Below are positions 33,394 through 42,529 of a DNA stretch of 64,000 nucleotides, one piece after another. Where the stretch lies: positions 1,736,001 through 1,800,000 of the forward strand of contig OY781889.1 of the NCBI GenBank assembly GCA_963677185.1, read 5' to 3'. This DNA comes from G963677185 sp963677185. GTDB lineage: Bacteria > Bacillota > Syntrophomonadia > Syntrophomonadales > Syntrophomonadaceae. A model generated the notes under the pieces. That model was not told the origin of the DNA. It did no database searches and was given only the letters and a program-made list of their open reading frames with translations. The translations under genes and the position numbers were made by a program. Numbering within the stretch: position 1 is the stretch's first letter; each line of letters begins with the position of its first letter.

Positions 33394-33654
33394 AGCCAGC
33401 CTCTTCCTGTCCGGGCTGCCAATAAACAGAACAGCAGCCATCCGGCATTCGCATCATTATGATAAACTAATTATATCAGATCGGATTGGTGCCAAATCCA
33501 GTTTTGAACAGCAATAATTGGATCTGATGATGCGATCTAATAAACGGATTTGTTATAATATTTCATAAATTATGTAAAATGGGATACTCGCTGGAAGCAG
33601 CAATTAATATGACCGATGGTATTGCAGAAAATTCAGATAGTCAGGATGGTAGAT

Positions 33655-35091
33655 ATGGCAGCAGATCTGAAACGATTAAACCAGGAAAAACTTGAAGCAG
33701 CCTTGCAAATGGGGCATATGGCGCACTGGGAATTCGATTTTGCTACTTCGAACTTCCTATTGAACGATTCTTTCTACAATCTTTATGGTACCGACATCCA
33801 GCGGGAAGGAAGCTATCTAATCAAGGCGGACGATTTTGTCCGGCGCTTCGTATTGCCCGGTTATAGCCATCTATTGCCGGCTGAACTGGCTGCAGCCTAT
33901 GATCAGCCTTCGCCTGATTATTATCGCGAAATGGAGTTTGAAGTCCGACGCATGGATGGGGAAATACGCCATTTCTTTTCCTTCTATCGCATGGTTATGG
34001 GCGAGGATGGAAAGCCCCAGGCGATGGTGGGTATTACCCAGGATATAAGCGAGCGCAAGGCGGTGGAAAATGCTTTGCGCGACAGTGAGGAACGCCTGCG
34101 GCTCAAGCTGAATTCCATTCTTCAGAGCGATGATGTGGTCGAAAACAAAGATTTACGCAATCTGATGGATGCATCGACCCTGCAAACGCTGATTGAAGAC
34201 TTTACCCGGCTGGTCAGGATGCCGATTGCCATTACCGACACCGAAGGCAATCTCATTGCTGGCAATGGCATGCAGGAAATCTGCTTTAAATTCCACCGGG
34301 CCCATCCGGTCAGCGCTCGTAATTGCCAGGAAAGCGACACCTGCCTGGCACAGTCTTTGCAGCCCGGCCAGTTCCAGGCCTACAAATGCAAGAACCAGAT
34401 GTGGGATGTCGCCTCACCAATATATATCGGGCAGAAACATGTCGGCAATGTTTATACCGGTGGTTTTTTCTATGATGACGAGGACATTGACTTCGATATC
34501 TTTATTGACCAGGCCGAATGGTATGACTTCGATCAGGCTGAATATCTGCATGCACTGCGCAAAGTTCCGCGTTACAGCCGGGAACAGGTAGACAATTTGA
34601 TGTGCCTGCTGGTCAAAGGAGTCACCTTCCTATCTCAGCTGGGCTTCAACAACCTTAAGCTTATTCAAGGAATGCTCAATCAGAAACGGATAGAGCAGGA
34701 GCTGGGCGAACGGGAGGAACGCTTCCGCAAGCTGGTCGGTTCGGCTGGATACATGATATACCGCATGTCGCTGGCTACAGGCGTATATGAATATGTCAGC
34801 GGAGCCGCTGAATCAATAACCGGATACACTGCCGAGGAAATTATGGATTATCCGGTAATCATTCAACGTATCATTCACCCGGACTGGCTGGACTATTTCA
34901 CCATTCAATGGAACCGTCTCATTGAAGGCTTCATGGAGCCGGTTTACGAATACCAGATTATCAACAAAGCTGGAGAAACCAGGTGGCTGCACCAGGATAA
35001 CCAGTTAATTAGCGGCAGTGATGGCAAACCGCTGGCGATTGAAGCTCTGGTATGCGATATTACTGAACGCCGTAAGGCATCAGGCCAATAA
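33655..35091 (+). CDS. PAS-PocR-PAS sensory protein without output domain
   Basis: A 478-residue soluble protein. A PAS domain (about 20-145, ending VGITQDISERKAVENAL) is followed by a PocR ligand-binding domain (about 170-350: TLQTLIEDFTRLVRMPIAITD, CFKFHRAHPVSARNCQESD, CKNQMWDVASPIYIGQKHVGNV, TGGFFYDDED). A second PAS domain (about 370-470) ends VCDITERRKASGQ at the stop codon. PocR domains bind small organic molecules in cobalamin- and propanediol-related regulators. No kinase, GGDEF or HTH domain follows, and no frame continues past the stop. It may act through a partner protein or be truncated. The start ATG 33655 has AGGATGG five bases upstream; ATG 33616 is an alternative. Confidence 0.82.
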   Translation: MAADLKRLNQEKLEAALQMGHMAHWEFDFATSNFLLNDSFYNLYGTDIQREGSYLIKADDFVRRFVLPGYSHLLPAELAAAYDQPSPDYYREMEFEVRRMDGEIRHFFSFYRMVMGEDGKPQAMVGITQDISERKAVENALRDSEERLRLKLNSILQSDDVVENKDLRNLMDASTLQTLIEDFTRLVRMPIAITDTEGNLIAGNGMQEICFKFHRAHPVSARNCQESDTCLAQSLQPGQFQAYKCKNQMWDVASPIYIGQKHVGNVYTGGFFYDDEDIDFDIFIDQAEWYDFDQAEYLHALRKVPRYSREQVDNLMCLLVKGVTFLSQLGFNNLKLIQGMLNQKRIEQELGEREERFRKLVGSAGYMIYRMSLATGVYEYVSGAAESITGYTAEEIMDYPVIIQRIIHPDWLDYFTIQWNRLIEGFMEPVYEYQIINKAGETRWLHQDNQLISGSDGKPLAIEALVCDITERRKASGQ

Positions 35092-35553
35092 ACGGTTGAG
35101 TGATCATCAGGTGTCCATAAATAAAATGAGACAGCCTTAATGTCGGACAGCTCTATGGCAGAACCCTGGCATACAGTATACAAGAATGCTCAAATTGGTG
35201 CGAACTGATTGACAGCAACCGAATTGCGGGGTGTAAAATAAGAAGCAGCAGACAGGCATTGTGTTTTGTTATTATTGTGTACATGCGAAAGAAGTTGTCA
35301 TTTATGGAGGATCCCGCCGCGCAAAGCAAGCGAACCCAAAAAGGCGCCAGGCATATAACATTAGCTCCCACGAATGGGCTTTCATACCCAGCAGAGTTAG
35401 AGATGCATTTCACAAAAAGCGTCTGCAATCAGCGGAAAAAATTAATAAAACACCGGGAAGACGGTTCCGATGACTAATCTATTCAGTTCAATGATTAATC
35501 ATCAGAACCGTTTTATTGATTATTCAGCCCGTTAAGAGAGGAAGGCCAGGCTC
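35092..35553. other. Intergenic region, 462 bp
   Basis: A short open frame (35259-35477) has no ribosome site or recognisable product and is not called. The only structured part is the inverted repeat at 35461-35511. Confidence 0.45.
35461..35511. repeat. Long inverted repeat upstream of the PH-like gene
   Basis: ACGGTTCCGATGACTAAT (35461-35478) and ATTAATCATCAGAACCGT (35494-35511) are complementary except at two positions, which become G-U pairs on the minus strand. TTTTATT follows on the plus side. It could be a terminator or a regulatory stem. Confidence 0.55.
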
Positions 35554-36099
35554 ATGAGTAAACTGCTTCGAAATAAAATAGAGATGGAAGACGATCTGGA
35601 CGAGAGGGTGGTAAGCATTTCGGTTGAACGCTGCTGGGCAGTGGTGATGCTTTTTGTAATCGCGATCGTTATTGGAGTGCCCGCAGGGGTATTGACCGCT
35701 CAAGACATGATCGGCGGTTCACAGGCGATAGAACCGCGCAGCCTGGCCGATCTGACGGGGAGCTGGCTGATGGCGATTATCGCCTGCCTGATGCTGGGCT
35801 GGGTGACCCTTGGCAGGCAGGTTATAACCATATCCAGGCAGGGAATTGAAATCACCAATCGTGTTCTGGGCATCGCTTTTACTCGTTCGTACGAAGACTC
35901 CAGGATTCGCAACCTCCGGGTGGCGGATTCGCAGAACATGACCCTGTTTCCGCTGGACAGCAAAGGGCCTTTTTGGAACAAGGATTATTCGGGATTGGCT
36001 TTCGATTATGAAGAAGACAGCATCCATTTTGCCCAGTACGTAAAGAGACAGGATGCCCAGCGAATACTGGCCTTTTTAGGAAAGCAGGATCTGCAATAA
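35554..36099 (+). CDS. Membrane protein with bacterial PH-like domain
   Basis: A 181-residue protein, not recognised by name. Two membrane helices (AVVMLFVIAIVIGVPAGVL and WLMAIIACLMLGWVTLG) are joined by a short outer loop. A cytoplasmic C-terminal domain of about 85 residues follows (QVITISRQGIEITNRVLGIAFTRSYEDSRIRNLRVADSQ-type pattern, split here by description) and resembles the bacterial PH-like fold placed after two helices in many Firmicutes proteins. GAGAGGAAGG precedes ATG 35554. The neighbours are unrelated in strand. The role is unknown. Confidence 0.7.
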   Translation: MSKLLRNKIEMEDDLDERVVSISVERCWAVVMLFVIAIVIGVPAGVLTAQDMIGGSQAIEPRSLADLTGSWLMAIIACLMLGWVTLGRQVITISRQGIEITNRVLGIAFTRSYEDSRIRNLRVADSQNMTLFPLDSKGPFWNKDYSGLAFDYEEDSIHFAQYVKRQDAQRILAFLGKQDLQ

Positions 36100-36181
36100 T
36101 CATCAGTGAAAAATAATGACCCGGAAGGGCAAACCCGTCTGGGTCAATTGGCATTAAAAGCTTAGCCGGACCGGCAGCGTC

Positions 36182-37453
36182 CTATTCTTTTTGTTCCATT
36201 TGAGCCTGCATTAGCCTTTTTGCGTCACTTATGAATACTTTGTTCCAGTCGACCTTCGCAGTTAGTTGCATGGCTATAAACAGGGACAGGACGCACAGCG
36301 CAGTAATGCTGAGGCCGGTGTAGCCTTCGAAGAAAAAGGTATAGGAAAAGAGGACCAGGAACACCAGCTGAGACAGCCCTATTTCGACGAAAGCGAACCT
36401 GGAGCCAACTACCAGCCTCATATATGAAAGCACCAGCAAAATTGATACTGCAGCCGATATGGCAAAGGCGGCATGGATGGAAACATGGTCCACCAGGTAG
36501 GCCAGTAGCAGGTGGAAGCTGAAATATGCCGCGCAAATAAAGAAGTAATTCACCGGGTGGATGTCCACTTCACGCATAACAGTAAAAACTACCACCATGA
36601 ACAGAAACAACAGCAGCGATATCGGAGCGAAGAAAATCACCTGTGCCGCCCATGGTCCCGGGTCCAGTTTGTCTGGCAGGTCCATGCCGATCTGCACACC
36701 GGTCAGCATGTTTTCAATCTGCCAGGAGATCTCTTTGCCCTGGCTGGTGTCAACGGCTGGCTTGCTGGGAGAAATGCTCTGTTCCGGGTAGTCAATATCC
36801 TTGAAGTCGGTATTCATTACCAGGTTGAAATCTTTGACCTGTTTAACGTTCTGGTCGCCAAAAGTATACCACCATTCGTCCATTCCCCGTGATTTGTAGG
36901 CTACATTAACCACGGCCTTTTCTCCGGGAGCAAGGTGCAGAGGCGTGCGGATCCGGCCGTCCTTAACATCAATGTTTTCTACCTTCCGCTCTCCTACCTG
37001 CAGTACAAAGTCGTCATAAGTGGCTCCAGCATTGGGAAACCTGAAATCGAAGAACAGATCCCTGGCCTGGTCGCTGTCATTTACTATCCTGTATGAGGCG
37101 TCGAAGGCCACATTGTAGGTTGTATACCACATCAGCCCTTTCTGGCGGTAATCAAGACCCAGAGCGACCTTAATATCACTGCCATCAAGCGGCCAGGATT
37201 CTTCGACCACTTCAGGCACTGTTTTAGCAACATTTTTACCGTCAACCTGCTCCTGCACTTCCTTCAGGACTGTATTCTGAATGACTACCTGGGGAGATGC
37301 CTGGTGCTGAGGGGTTCCCCACAGGCTGCCCACCTCGCCGGACAGCTTGCCGTCCATGCTCTGGCTGCGGAATTCCATGCTGGCCCCCAGTATAATCCAG
37401 GCGATGCTAACCACCACGAAAATCAATCCGATACCTATTATTCGCTTAACCAT
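36182..37453 (-). CDS. CreD-like inner-membrane protein
   Basis: A 423-residue membrane protein. It has one N-terminal helix (IIGIGLIFVVVSIAWIILGA), a large extracytoplasmic region of about 270 residues, and five C-terminal helices starting LLLFLFMVVVFTVM. The segment DIHPVNYFFICAAYFSFHLLLAYL matches the conserved part of CreD-type proteins. Function in the family is poorly defined (colicin tolerance and stress phenotypes in E. coli). The start ATG 37453 has AAAGGAG ten bases upstream; the frame to 37534 is longer but lacks a site. It is followed upstream by a heptamer-repeat region that separates it from the XRE/DUF2975 genes. Confidence 0.75.
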   Translation of the reverse strand: MVKRIIGIGLIFVVVSIAWIILGASMEFRSQSMDGKLSGEVGSLWGTPQHQASPQVVIQNTVLKEVQEQVDGKNVAKTVPEVVEESWPLDGSDIKVALGLDYRQKGLMWYTTYNVAFDASYRIVNDSDQARDLFFDFRFPNAGATYDDFVLQVGERKVENIDVKDGRIRTPLHLAPGEKAVVNVAYKSRGMDEWWYTFGDQNVKQVKDFNLVMNTDFKDIDYPEQSISPSKPAVDTSQGKEISWQIENMLTGVQIGMDLPDKLDPGPWAAQVIFFAPISLLLFLFMVVVFTVMREVDIHPVNYFFICAAYFSFHLLLAYLVDHVSIHAAFAISAAVSILLVLSYMRLVVGSRFAFVEIGLSQLVFLVLFSYTFFFEGYTGLSITALCVLSLFIAMQLTAKVDWNKVFISDAKRLMQAQMEQKE

Positions 37454-37653
37454 AAAACAAAAACTCCTTTCGTACTTGTATGTCCACTTATATTCAAATC
37501 CCGTTTTTGCGTGGGCGAACACAAGGTTCACCACTGCGGAAATCCATGTCTCACGTTTCGTTCTGTGCTCTATGCTCTTTACCTGAATTATTTACTTTTA
37601 ACTCTGAACTCTTTTCTGTCTACCCTTTTCTCTTCGCTCTATGCTCGTTACCC
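37454..37653. other. Pyrimidine-rich intergenic stretch
   Basis: Loose repeats of CTCT/TCTATGCTC and CTTTAC precede the regular array at 37654. They look like decayed units of the same kind. No gene is supported. Confidence 0.5.
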
Positions 37654-37806
37654 TTAACCTTTGACTCTTAACCTTTGACTCTTAACCCTTTACTCATTGA
37701 TCTGTCTGCTCTTCACCTTTCATCTTTCACCTTTCACCTTTCACTTTTTACGTTTACGTTTAACGTTTCACCTCTTACGTTTCACGTTTCACCTTTTACG
37801 TTTCAC
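37654..37806. repeat. 14-bp then 7-bp pyrimidine-rich tandem array
   Basis: Three 14-bp units (TTAACCTTTGACTC at 37654 and 37668, a variant at 37682) are followed by about thirteen 7-bp units of the forms TCACCTT, TTACGTT and CACGTTT. One strand is almost free of G outside the CG steps. The array runs into the 3' end of the XRE gene, whose last codons and stop (37796-37798) are themselves repeat units. Confidence 0.8.
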
Positions 37807-38014
37807 TCTCATCAGGCACATGTTCCAGTATATCGCCCGGCTGGCAATGGAGCGCCTGGCAGATGGCATCCAGCGTGGCAAAGCGAATTGCCCGCGCCTT
37901 TCCGGTTTTCAGGATGGACAGGTTGGCAGGGCTCAGGTCGATTATGGCTGCCAGTTCCTGCGAGCTCATCTTCCTCCGGGCCATCATAATATCGAGATTA
38001 ACTATAATCGCCAT
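37796..38014 (-). CDS. XRE-family HTH regulator (YozG-like)
   Basis: A 72-residue protein that is essentially one helix-turn-helix: MMARRKMSSQELAAIIDLSPANLSILKTGKARAIRFATLDAICQAL, described in parts as the scaffold, turn (IDLSPANLS) and recognition helix (LSILKTGKA). The C-terminus is HCQPGDILEHVPDES. It is 16 bases after the DUF2975 gene on the same strand, with GGAGGCGG upstream. DUF2975/HTH pairs occur widely in Firmicutes (yoaS/yozG in Bacillus) and may form an autoregulated membrane-sensor unit. The last codons lie within the heptamer repeat array. Confidence 0.88.
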   Translation of the reverse strand: MAIIVNLDIMMARRKMSSQELAAIIDLSPANLSILKTGKARAIRFATLDAICQALHCQPGDILEHVPDESET

Positions 38015-38030
38015 GTTTTCACCGCCTCCA

Positions 38031-38495
38031 TCAGACCGTCAGGTCGTTTTCCTCTTTAACGGTTACGGCCTGCTCGAAGAGCTGGGCCATAACACTTACA
38101 AAGAGTCCGACCACAAAGGTCATCAGCGCAATAACAATGGTTAGAAAAGTGGGGAACAGAAATGATTTGATTATATAAGCCCCGGCGATAAGCAGTGCGG
38201 AAAGGGCAATCCGCTTCAGGCTTTGCACATTGGCACGCACAAAGGGTTGGTTTTTATCCACGCTGACCAGCATTTTCCGCGCTTCCCAGACAATTACCAG
38301 CAACAGCATTCCAGTGCTCATGAGGAGCACAATCATAAAGAGGCTGCTGCTCTGCCTGGATGCCATCCAGAACACGATCCGGTAATAATCTTTAAGTAGC
38401 AAGGGAGTGCCCAATGTCAGGGGTATTCCTGCCAGCAAGGCAAACTCCAGCAAGCGCCTCAACAGGCAGCTCAAACGTCGGGGTTCAAGCAACAT
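38031..38495 (-). CDS. DUF2975 membrane protein
   Basis: A 154-residue protein with four membrane helices (LLEFALLAGIPLTLGTPLLL, SSLFMIVLLMSTGMLLLVIV, IALSALLIAGAYIIKSFLF, TIVIALMTFVVGLFVSVM). The segment FVRANVQSLKRIALSAL is the DUF2975 hallmark. It is co-transcribed with the XRE regulator that follows. AAAGGAGG precedes ATG 38495. The activity is unknown; the context suggests control of, or by, the small regulator. Confidence 0.85.
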   Translation of the reverse strand: MLLEPRRLSCLLRRLLEFALLAGIPLTLGTPLLLKDYYRIVFWMASRQSSSLFMIVLLMSTGMLLLVIVWEARKMLVSVDKNQPFVRANVQSLKRIALSALLIAGAYIIKSFLFPTFLTIVIALMTFVVGLFVSVMAQLFEQAVTVKEENDLTV

Positions 38496-38712
38496 GATAA
38501 TGCCTCCTTTATTTTCCTGGTATCTGGATTATAAAACGATATATATCAAAAAGCAACAAAAATACATCGATAAACGATAATTTAATAGTGATAAAGAATA
38601 ACTGCATAAACATAGGAACGTTATACAAGCGGATAGTTGCATATTTCCCCTCGAAACCGGTCATGAATGGTGGTATCATTGACCGCGTAAACAGCAGCAA
38701 AGGAGAGGTTAT

Positions 38713-39501
38713 ATGAAGTATCTGGCCGTTGTTCAAAGGGAACTGCAGGACAACCTGCGCAGTTATAAAACTCCATTTTTACTTATGTTCATTTTTGGCG
38801 GAATTCTCATGGCACTATATACGGAGGTTGGTCCTACGGCCAATTCTAAAAGCGTTATGGACCCGTTTTTCGAGCTTTTCGCTATGCTTTGCCCTATGAT
38901 TGGCATCTTTGCTGCCATGGACTCGGTGGTCGGGGAGAAGGAAAAAGGCACCCTCGAACTGGTGCTGTCCAAGCCGCTGAAGCGCAGCACCATGCTCCTG
39001 GGCAAGTTCACCGCTTATGCGCTGATGATCCTGCCGTTGCTGGTTGCTGAACTGATTGGAGCCTACTACTGGGCGCAGATATCGGGAATTTCCGGATATC
39101 GCTGGCAGCTGGCAATGCCTGATTTCAGCCAGTGGATGACCCTGGTAGCGATGGTTTCGCTGATTTCTTTGTTTTTTGTGGCCGTGACCATGCTCATATC
39201 CATGTTTGCCCCCAATACGGCCGTGGCTGGCCTGGCGGCGATTGTTTTTATGGCTCCGGCCCACCCGCTTGGGGGAGAGTTCCTGCGCCAGGTTGGGCTG
39301 CGGTTTAACATAGTCAGCTTCGACCAGGTGCCGGTTGCGGCCAGGTTCTTTATAAGCGTTTTTTCCAAGTATCAGAAATACTGCCTGGAGAGCCCGCCAG
39401 ATTTTTTGCTCTGCATAGTATCGCTGGCAGTAATGATTTGCGGACTGCTGCTGATCAGCAATGTACTATTTGAACGCCAGAATGTGACTTTCCGAGGATA
39501 A
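38713..39501 (+). CDS. ABC-2 type permease (NosY-like)
   Basis: A 262-residue membrane protein with six helices, of the NosY/ABC-2 permease type. VVGEKEKGTLELVLSKPLKRSTMLLGKF in the first half, given here as its key parts VGEKEKGTLE and SKPLKRSTMLLGK, is the family signature between helices 2 and 3. It forms an exporter with the ATPase 13 bases downstream. AAAGGAGAGG precedes ATG 38713. The substrate is unknown; no nos genes are nearby. Confidence 0.88.
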   Translation: MKYLAVVQRELQDNLRSYKTPFLLMFIFGGILMALYTEVGPTANSKSVMDPFFELFAMLCPMIGIFAAMDSVVGEKEKGTLELVLSKPLKRSTMLLGKFTAYALMILPLLVAELIGAYYWAQISGISGYRWQLAMPDFSQWMTLVAMVSLISLFFVAVTMLISMFAPNTAVAGLAAIVFMAPAHPLGGEFLRQVGLRFNIVSFDQVPVAARFFISVFSKYQKYCLESPPDFLLCIVSLAVMICGLLLISNVLFERQNVTFRG

Positions 39502-39514
39502 GGAGGCGGATTCT

Positions 39515-40456
39515 TTGAGTCCCTTTGCAGTAGAGGTTAAAAACCTGAGTAAACATTACGGTAAATTAAAAGCAGTGGATAATGTCAGCTTTCAGGTGCG
39601 GCGGGGATCGTCGTTCGGACTGCTGGGCCTGAACGGTGCCGGGAAAACCACCACTTTTAAGATGCTGGTCAGTCTCATCAGGCCGGACCGCGGCACTGCG
39701 TTTATTGACGGCTTTGACGTGGTGAAAGAGCCCATGAAAGTGAGGGCCCGCATTGGCTATGTGGCCGAAAACCCCAGCTTCTACCCCCGCATGAGTACCC
39801 AGGAGCTCCTGATGTACTTGTGCCGCTTGCTGGATGTGCCTCCGGGTGAACGTCAGCCCCGGATCGATCGCAATTTGGACCTGGTAGGCCTGGTGGACAA
39901 AAAAAACGAATACATCGGCACCTATTCGCGGGGGATGAGGCACCGCCTGGCACTGGCCCAGGCTTTGCTTTCCGAACCCCAGGTGCTGTTTCTGGACGAA
40001 CCCACCCTGGGTCTGGACCCGCTGGGCGCCAAAAGCATGCGTGAGCTGATAATCCGGCTTCAATCAGAGCATGAAGTCAGCATTATGATGAGCTCGCATG
40101 TGCTTCCCGAAGTGGAAGCCATTTGCAGCGAGGTCGGGATTTTTGACCATGGGCGCCTGCTGGCTCAGGACAGCATAGCCAACCTGCGCAGCACTGCCAG
40201 CGATACCATGAATATCGAAGTCATCCTGGATGAACCGGATGAGGCCGTTGATAATGCCTTGCGCAGGCTGCCCGGGGTGCAGGAAGTTGAAAGCCAGGGG
40301 GCCAGTTTGACTGTGAGGGTTCAGAAGGATGAAGAAATGAGGCCCCGGGTGCTGGATTGCGTCCGTGAGATCCATTCCGGAATTTTGTACTTTGGCATAA
40401 AAGAAAGCAGCCTGGAAGATATCTTGCTGCGCTTGTTGGAGAACAACCGGTCCTGA
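39515..40456 (+). CDS. ABC transporter ATP-binding protein (NosF-like)
   Basis: A 313-residue ATPase with Walker A LGLNGAGKTTTFKML, Q-loop YVAENPSFY, signature YSRGMRHRLALAQAL, Walker B VLFLDEPTLGLDP and switch His in MSSHVLPEVE. A C-terminal extension of about 90 residues follows the ATPase core, as in drug and lantibiotic exporters. It starts at TTG 39515, with AGGAGG seven bases upstream, and follows the permease closely. Together they form one ABC-2 exporter. Confidence 0.92.
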   Translation: MSPFAVEVKNLSKHYGKLKAVDNVSFQVRRGSSFGLLGLNGAGKTTTFKMLVSLIRPDRGTAFIDGFDVVKEPMKVRARIGYVAENPSFYPRMSTQELLMYLCRLLDVPPGERQPRIDRNLDLVGLVDKKNEYIGTYSRGMRHRLALAQALLSEPQVLFLDEPTLGLDPLGAKSMRELIIRLQSEHEVSIMMSSHVLPEVEAICSEVGIFDHGRLLAQDSIANLRSTASDTMNIEVILDEPDEAVDNALRRLPGVQEVESQGASLTVRVQKDEEMRPRVLDCVREIHSGILYFGIKESSLEDILLRLLENNRS

Positions 40457-40510
40457 TGGCTGAAATGAGTATTTTCATTATTTTACCTGGCTATTTGAGC
40501 GGAATACCCG

Positions 40511-40516
40511 TATAAT
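40511..40516 (+). promoter_or_regulatory. Candidate -10 element for typA
   Basis: TATAAT 147 bases before the typA start. The -35 region is poor. The leader between holds an 8-bp stem GCCTGTTG/CAACAGGC (40604-40611 with 40626-40633) close to the ribosome site, which could affect translation. Confidence 0.35.
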
Positions 40517-40662
40517 ATAAAAGTTGCCCCGTATGGGTGAGCGTTTCAAATGACAGGTTGGGAAGACATGTCTGATTAAGCGCATGAACGCCGGCGTAAG
40601 GAAGCCTGTTGGGCCGGAAGATGCACAACAGGCATGTCTGTTTTGTGAAAGGAAGCCCCTTG

Positions 40663-42444
40663 ATGAATCAAGAACAAATAAGAAATCTGGCAATTATCGC
40701 CCATGTTGACCATGGCAAGACCACCCTGGTGGACGGTATGCTGAAGCAAAGCGGCGTTTTTCATGAGCGCCAGGTGATAGAAGACCGGGTGATGGACAGC
40801 AATGACCTGGAAAGAGAGCGCGGCATCACCATAATGGCTAAAAACACTGCAATTATCTACCATGATTATCGCTTGAACATTGTTGATACTCCTGGCCACT
40901 CCGATTTCGGCGGGGAAGTGGAACGCATTGTGGAAATGGTGGACGGGGTGCTTTTGCTGGTGGATGCAGTCGAAGGACCGATGCCGCAGACCCGTTTCGT
41001 GCTGAAAAAGGCGCTGGCAGCCGGGTTGTCACCCATTGTTGTAATCAACAAGATGGACCGGCCTCAGTCCCGGCCAAAAGAGGTAGTGGACGAGGTTCTG
41101 GAACTTTTCATGGAGCTTGAAGCCACTGACCATCAGCTGGATTTTTCGGTTATTTACACCAACGCCAGGACAGGCACTGCCTCGTTGGACCCGGATGAGC
41201 TTGGTGAGGATCTCAAACCACTTTTTGAAATGATTGTGGACAAGATCCCGGCCCCGGCAGGCAGCCTGGATGCTCCACTGCAAATCGGAGTTTCAATGAT
41301 CGATTATGACACTTATGTTGGCCGCATGGCGGTTGGCAGGATCCAAAACGGCCGGGTGCAAGCCCGGCAGGAAGTAATACTGTGCGCCCCGGGCTATGCA
41401 GGTTCCCGGCAAAAAATTGCCAGCCTGCATGTTTTCGACGGTTTGAAAAAGACCGTGGTAGACGAGGCGGCTGCCGGAGAGATCGTGGTTATTGCCGGTC
41501 TGGACGGATTCAATGTTGGGGATACAATTTGCGAGGTCGATAATCCGCTTCCACTGGATTTTGTACGTATTGACGAACCCACGGTATCTGTGGCTATTCA
41601 GGTTAACAAGAGCCCTTTTGCCGGTCGGGAAGGCACCTATGTCACTTCACGCAAGCTGCGTGAAAGGCTTATGAGAGAGCTGGAATCGGATGTAAGCTTG
41701 AGGGTGGAAGGCACCGACTCCCCGGATACCTTCCTGGTAGCTGGCCGGGGCGAGCTGCACATTTCTATTCTGATTGAAACCATGCGCCGCGAGGGATACG
41801 AGTTCGAGGTATCGCGGCCGCAGATAATAGAAAAGGAAATTGATGGCAAGCTTTGCGAACCCATCGAGGAGCTGGTTATAGAAGTTCCCGAGGAATATGT
41901 CGGCATCGTGATGGAAAAGCTGGGGCCGCGGAAGTCAGAGATGATTAACATGAGCCAGAAAAGCGATGGCATGACCTTTTTGGAATTCCTTATTCCCACC
42001 CGGGGCTTGTTTGGTTTCCGCTCCGAGTTTATGACCGATACCAGGGGTATGGGGACTATGAATCACCTGTTTAATAGCTATGCTCCACACAAAGGTGAAT
42101 TGCCGGTCCGGCAGCGCGGTTCGCTGGTGGCTTATGAGACGGGTGATTCCACAGCCTATGGCCTGGACAACGCCCAGGACCGGGGCGAACTTTTTGTGGA
42201 TGCTGGATATTCCGTATACCGGGGGATGATAGTAGGCGAGAATTCCCGCCCCGGAGATATAGTAGTGAATGTATGCAAGAAAAAGCAGCTTACCAATGTC
42301 CGGGCTTCCGGCACTGACACTGCTATCAAACTGACTCCGCCGCGGCTTATGAGCCTGGAGCAGTGCATGGAATTCATTACAGATGAAGAACTGGTTGAAA
42401 TTACCCCGCAGTCCATAAGGATGCGCAAACAATCGATGAATTAA
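40663..42444 (+). CDS. typA: Ribosome-associated GTPase BipA/TypA
   Basis: A 593-residue translational GTPase. The G domain has G1 AHVDHGKTTLVDG, G2 RERGITIMAKNT, G3 DTPGHSDFGGEV and G4 NKMDRP. Elongation-factor-like domains follow, and the BipA C-terminal domain ends with VRASGTDTAIKLTPPR, the family hallmark. It binds the ribosome under stress or low temperature and helps 50S assembly. The start ATG 40663 has AAAGGAAG eight bases upstream; a frame from 40609 is longer but lacks a site. A strong terminator follows, so it is probably monocistronic. Confidence 0.96.
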   Translation: MNQEQIRNLAIIAHVDHGKTTLVDGMLKQSGVFHERQVIEDRVMDSNDLERERGITIMAKNTAIIYHDYRLNIVDTPGHSDFGGEVERIVEMVDGVLLLVDAVEGPMPQTRFVLKKALAAGLSPIVVINKMDRPQSRPKEVVDEVLELFMELEATDHQLDFSVIYTNARTGTASLDPDELGEDLKPLFEMIVDKIPAPAGSLDAPLQIGVSMIDYDTYVGRMAVGRIQNGRVQARQEVILCAPGYAGSRQKIASLHVFDGLKKTVVDEAAAGEIVVIAGLDGFNVGDTICEVDNPLPLDFVRIDEPTVSVAIQVNKSPFAGREGTYVTSRKLRERLMRELESDVSLRVEGTDSPDTFLVAGRGELHISILIETMRREGYEFEVSRPQIIEKEIDGKLCEPIEELVIEVPEEYVGIVMEKLGPRKSEMINMSQKSDGMTFLEFLIPTRGLFGFRSEFMTDTRGMGTMNHLFNSYAPHKGELPVRQRGSLVAYETGDSTAYGLDNAQDRGELFVDAGYSVYRGMIVGENSRPGDIVVNVCKKKQLTNVRASGTDTAIKLTPPRLMSLEQCMEFITDEELVEITPQSIRMRKQSMN

Positions 42445-42472
42445 ACTAAAAAAAACATCAGTAAACCTCAAG

Positions 42473-42507
42473 GGCGGTTCTTTTGCTTCCAAAAGAACCG
42501 CCTTTTT
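42473..42507 (+). terminator. Rho-independent terminator after typA
   Basis: A perfect 12-bp stem GGCGGTTCTTTT (42473-42484) / AAAAGAACCGCC (42491-42502), loop GCTTCC, then TTTTT. The A/T part of the stem lets it serve the convergent radical-SAM gene as well. Confidence 0.93.
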
Positions 42508-42529
42508 AACACCCGCTCTGGTTCCTGGT

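Noticed and set aside
33064..33462. Plus-strand ORF of 132 codons opposite the small membrane protein
   Set aside because: Asn/His-rich product typical of an antisense shadow, without a ribosome site; the minus-strand frame gives two clean membrane helices.
35259..35477. Small ORF of 72 codons in the gap before the PH-like gene
   Set aside because: No ribosome site, no recognisable product, and two overlapping frames of the same length compete.
37675..38059. Plus-strand frames rich in Phe, Thr, His and Leu
   Set aside because: They translate the heptamer repeat and the antisense of the XRE gene; no start signal.
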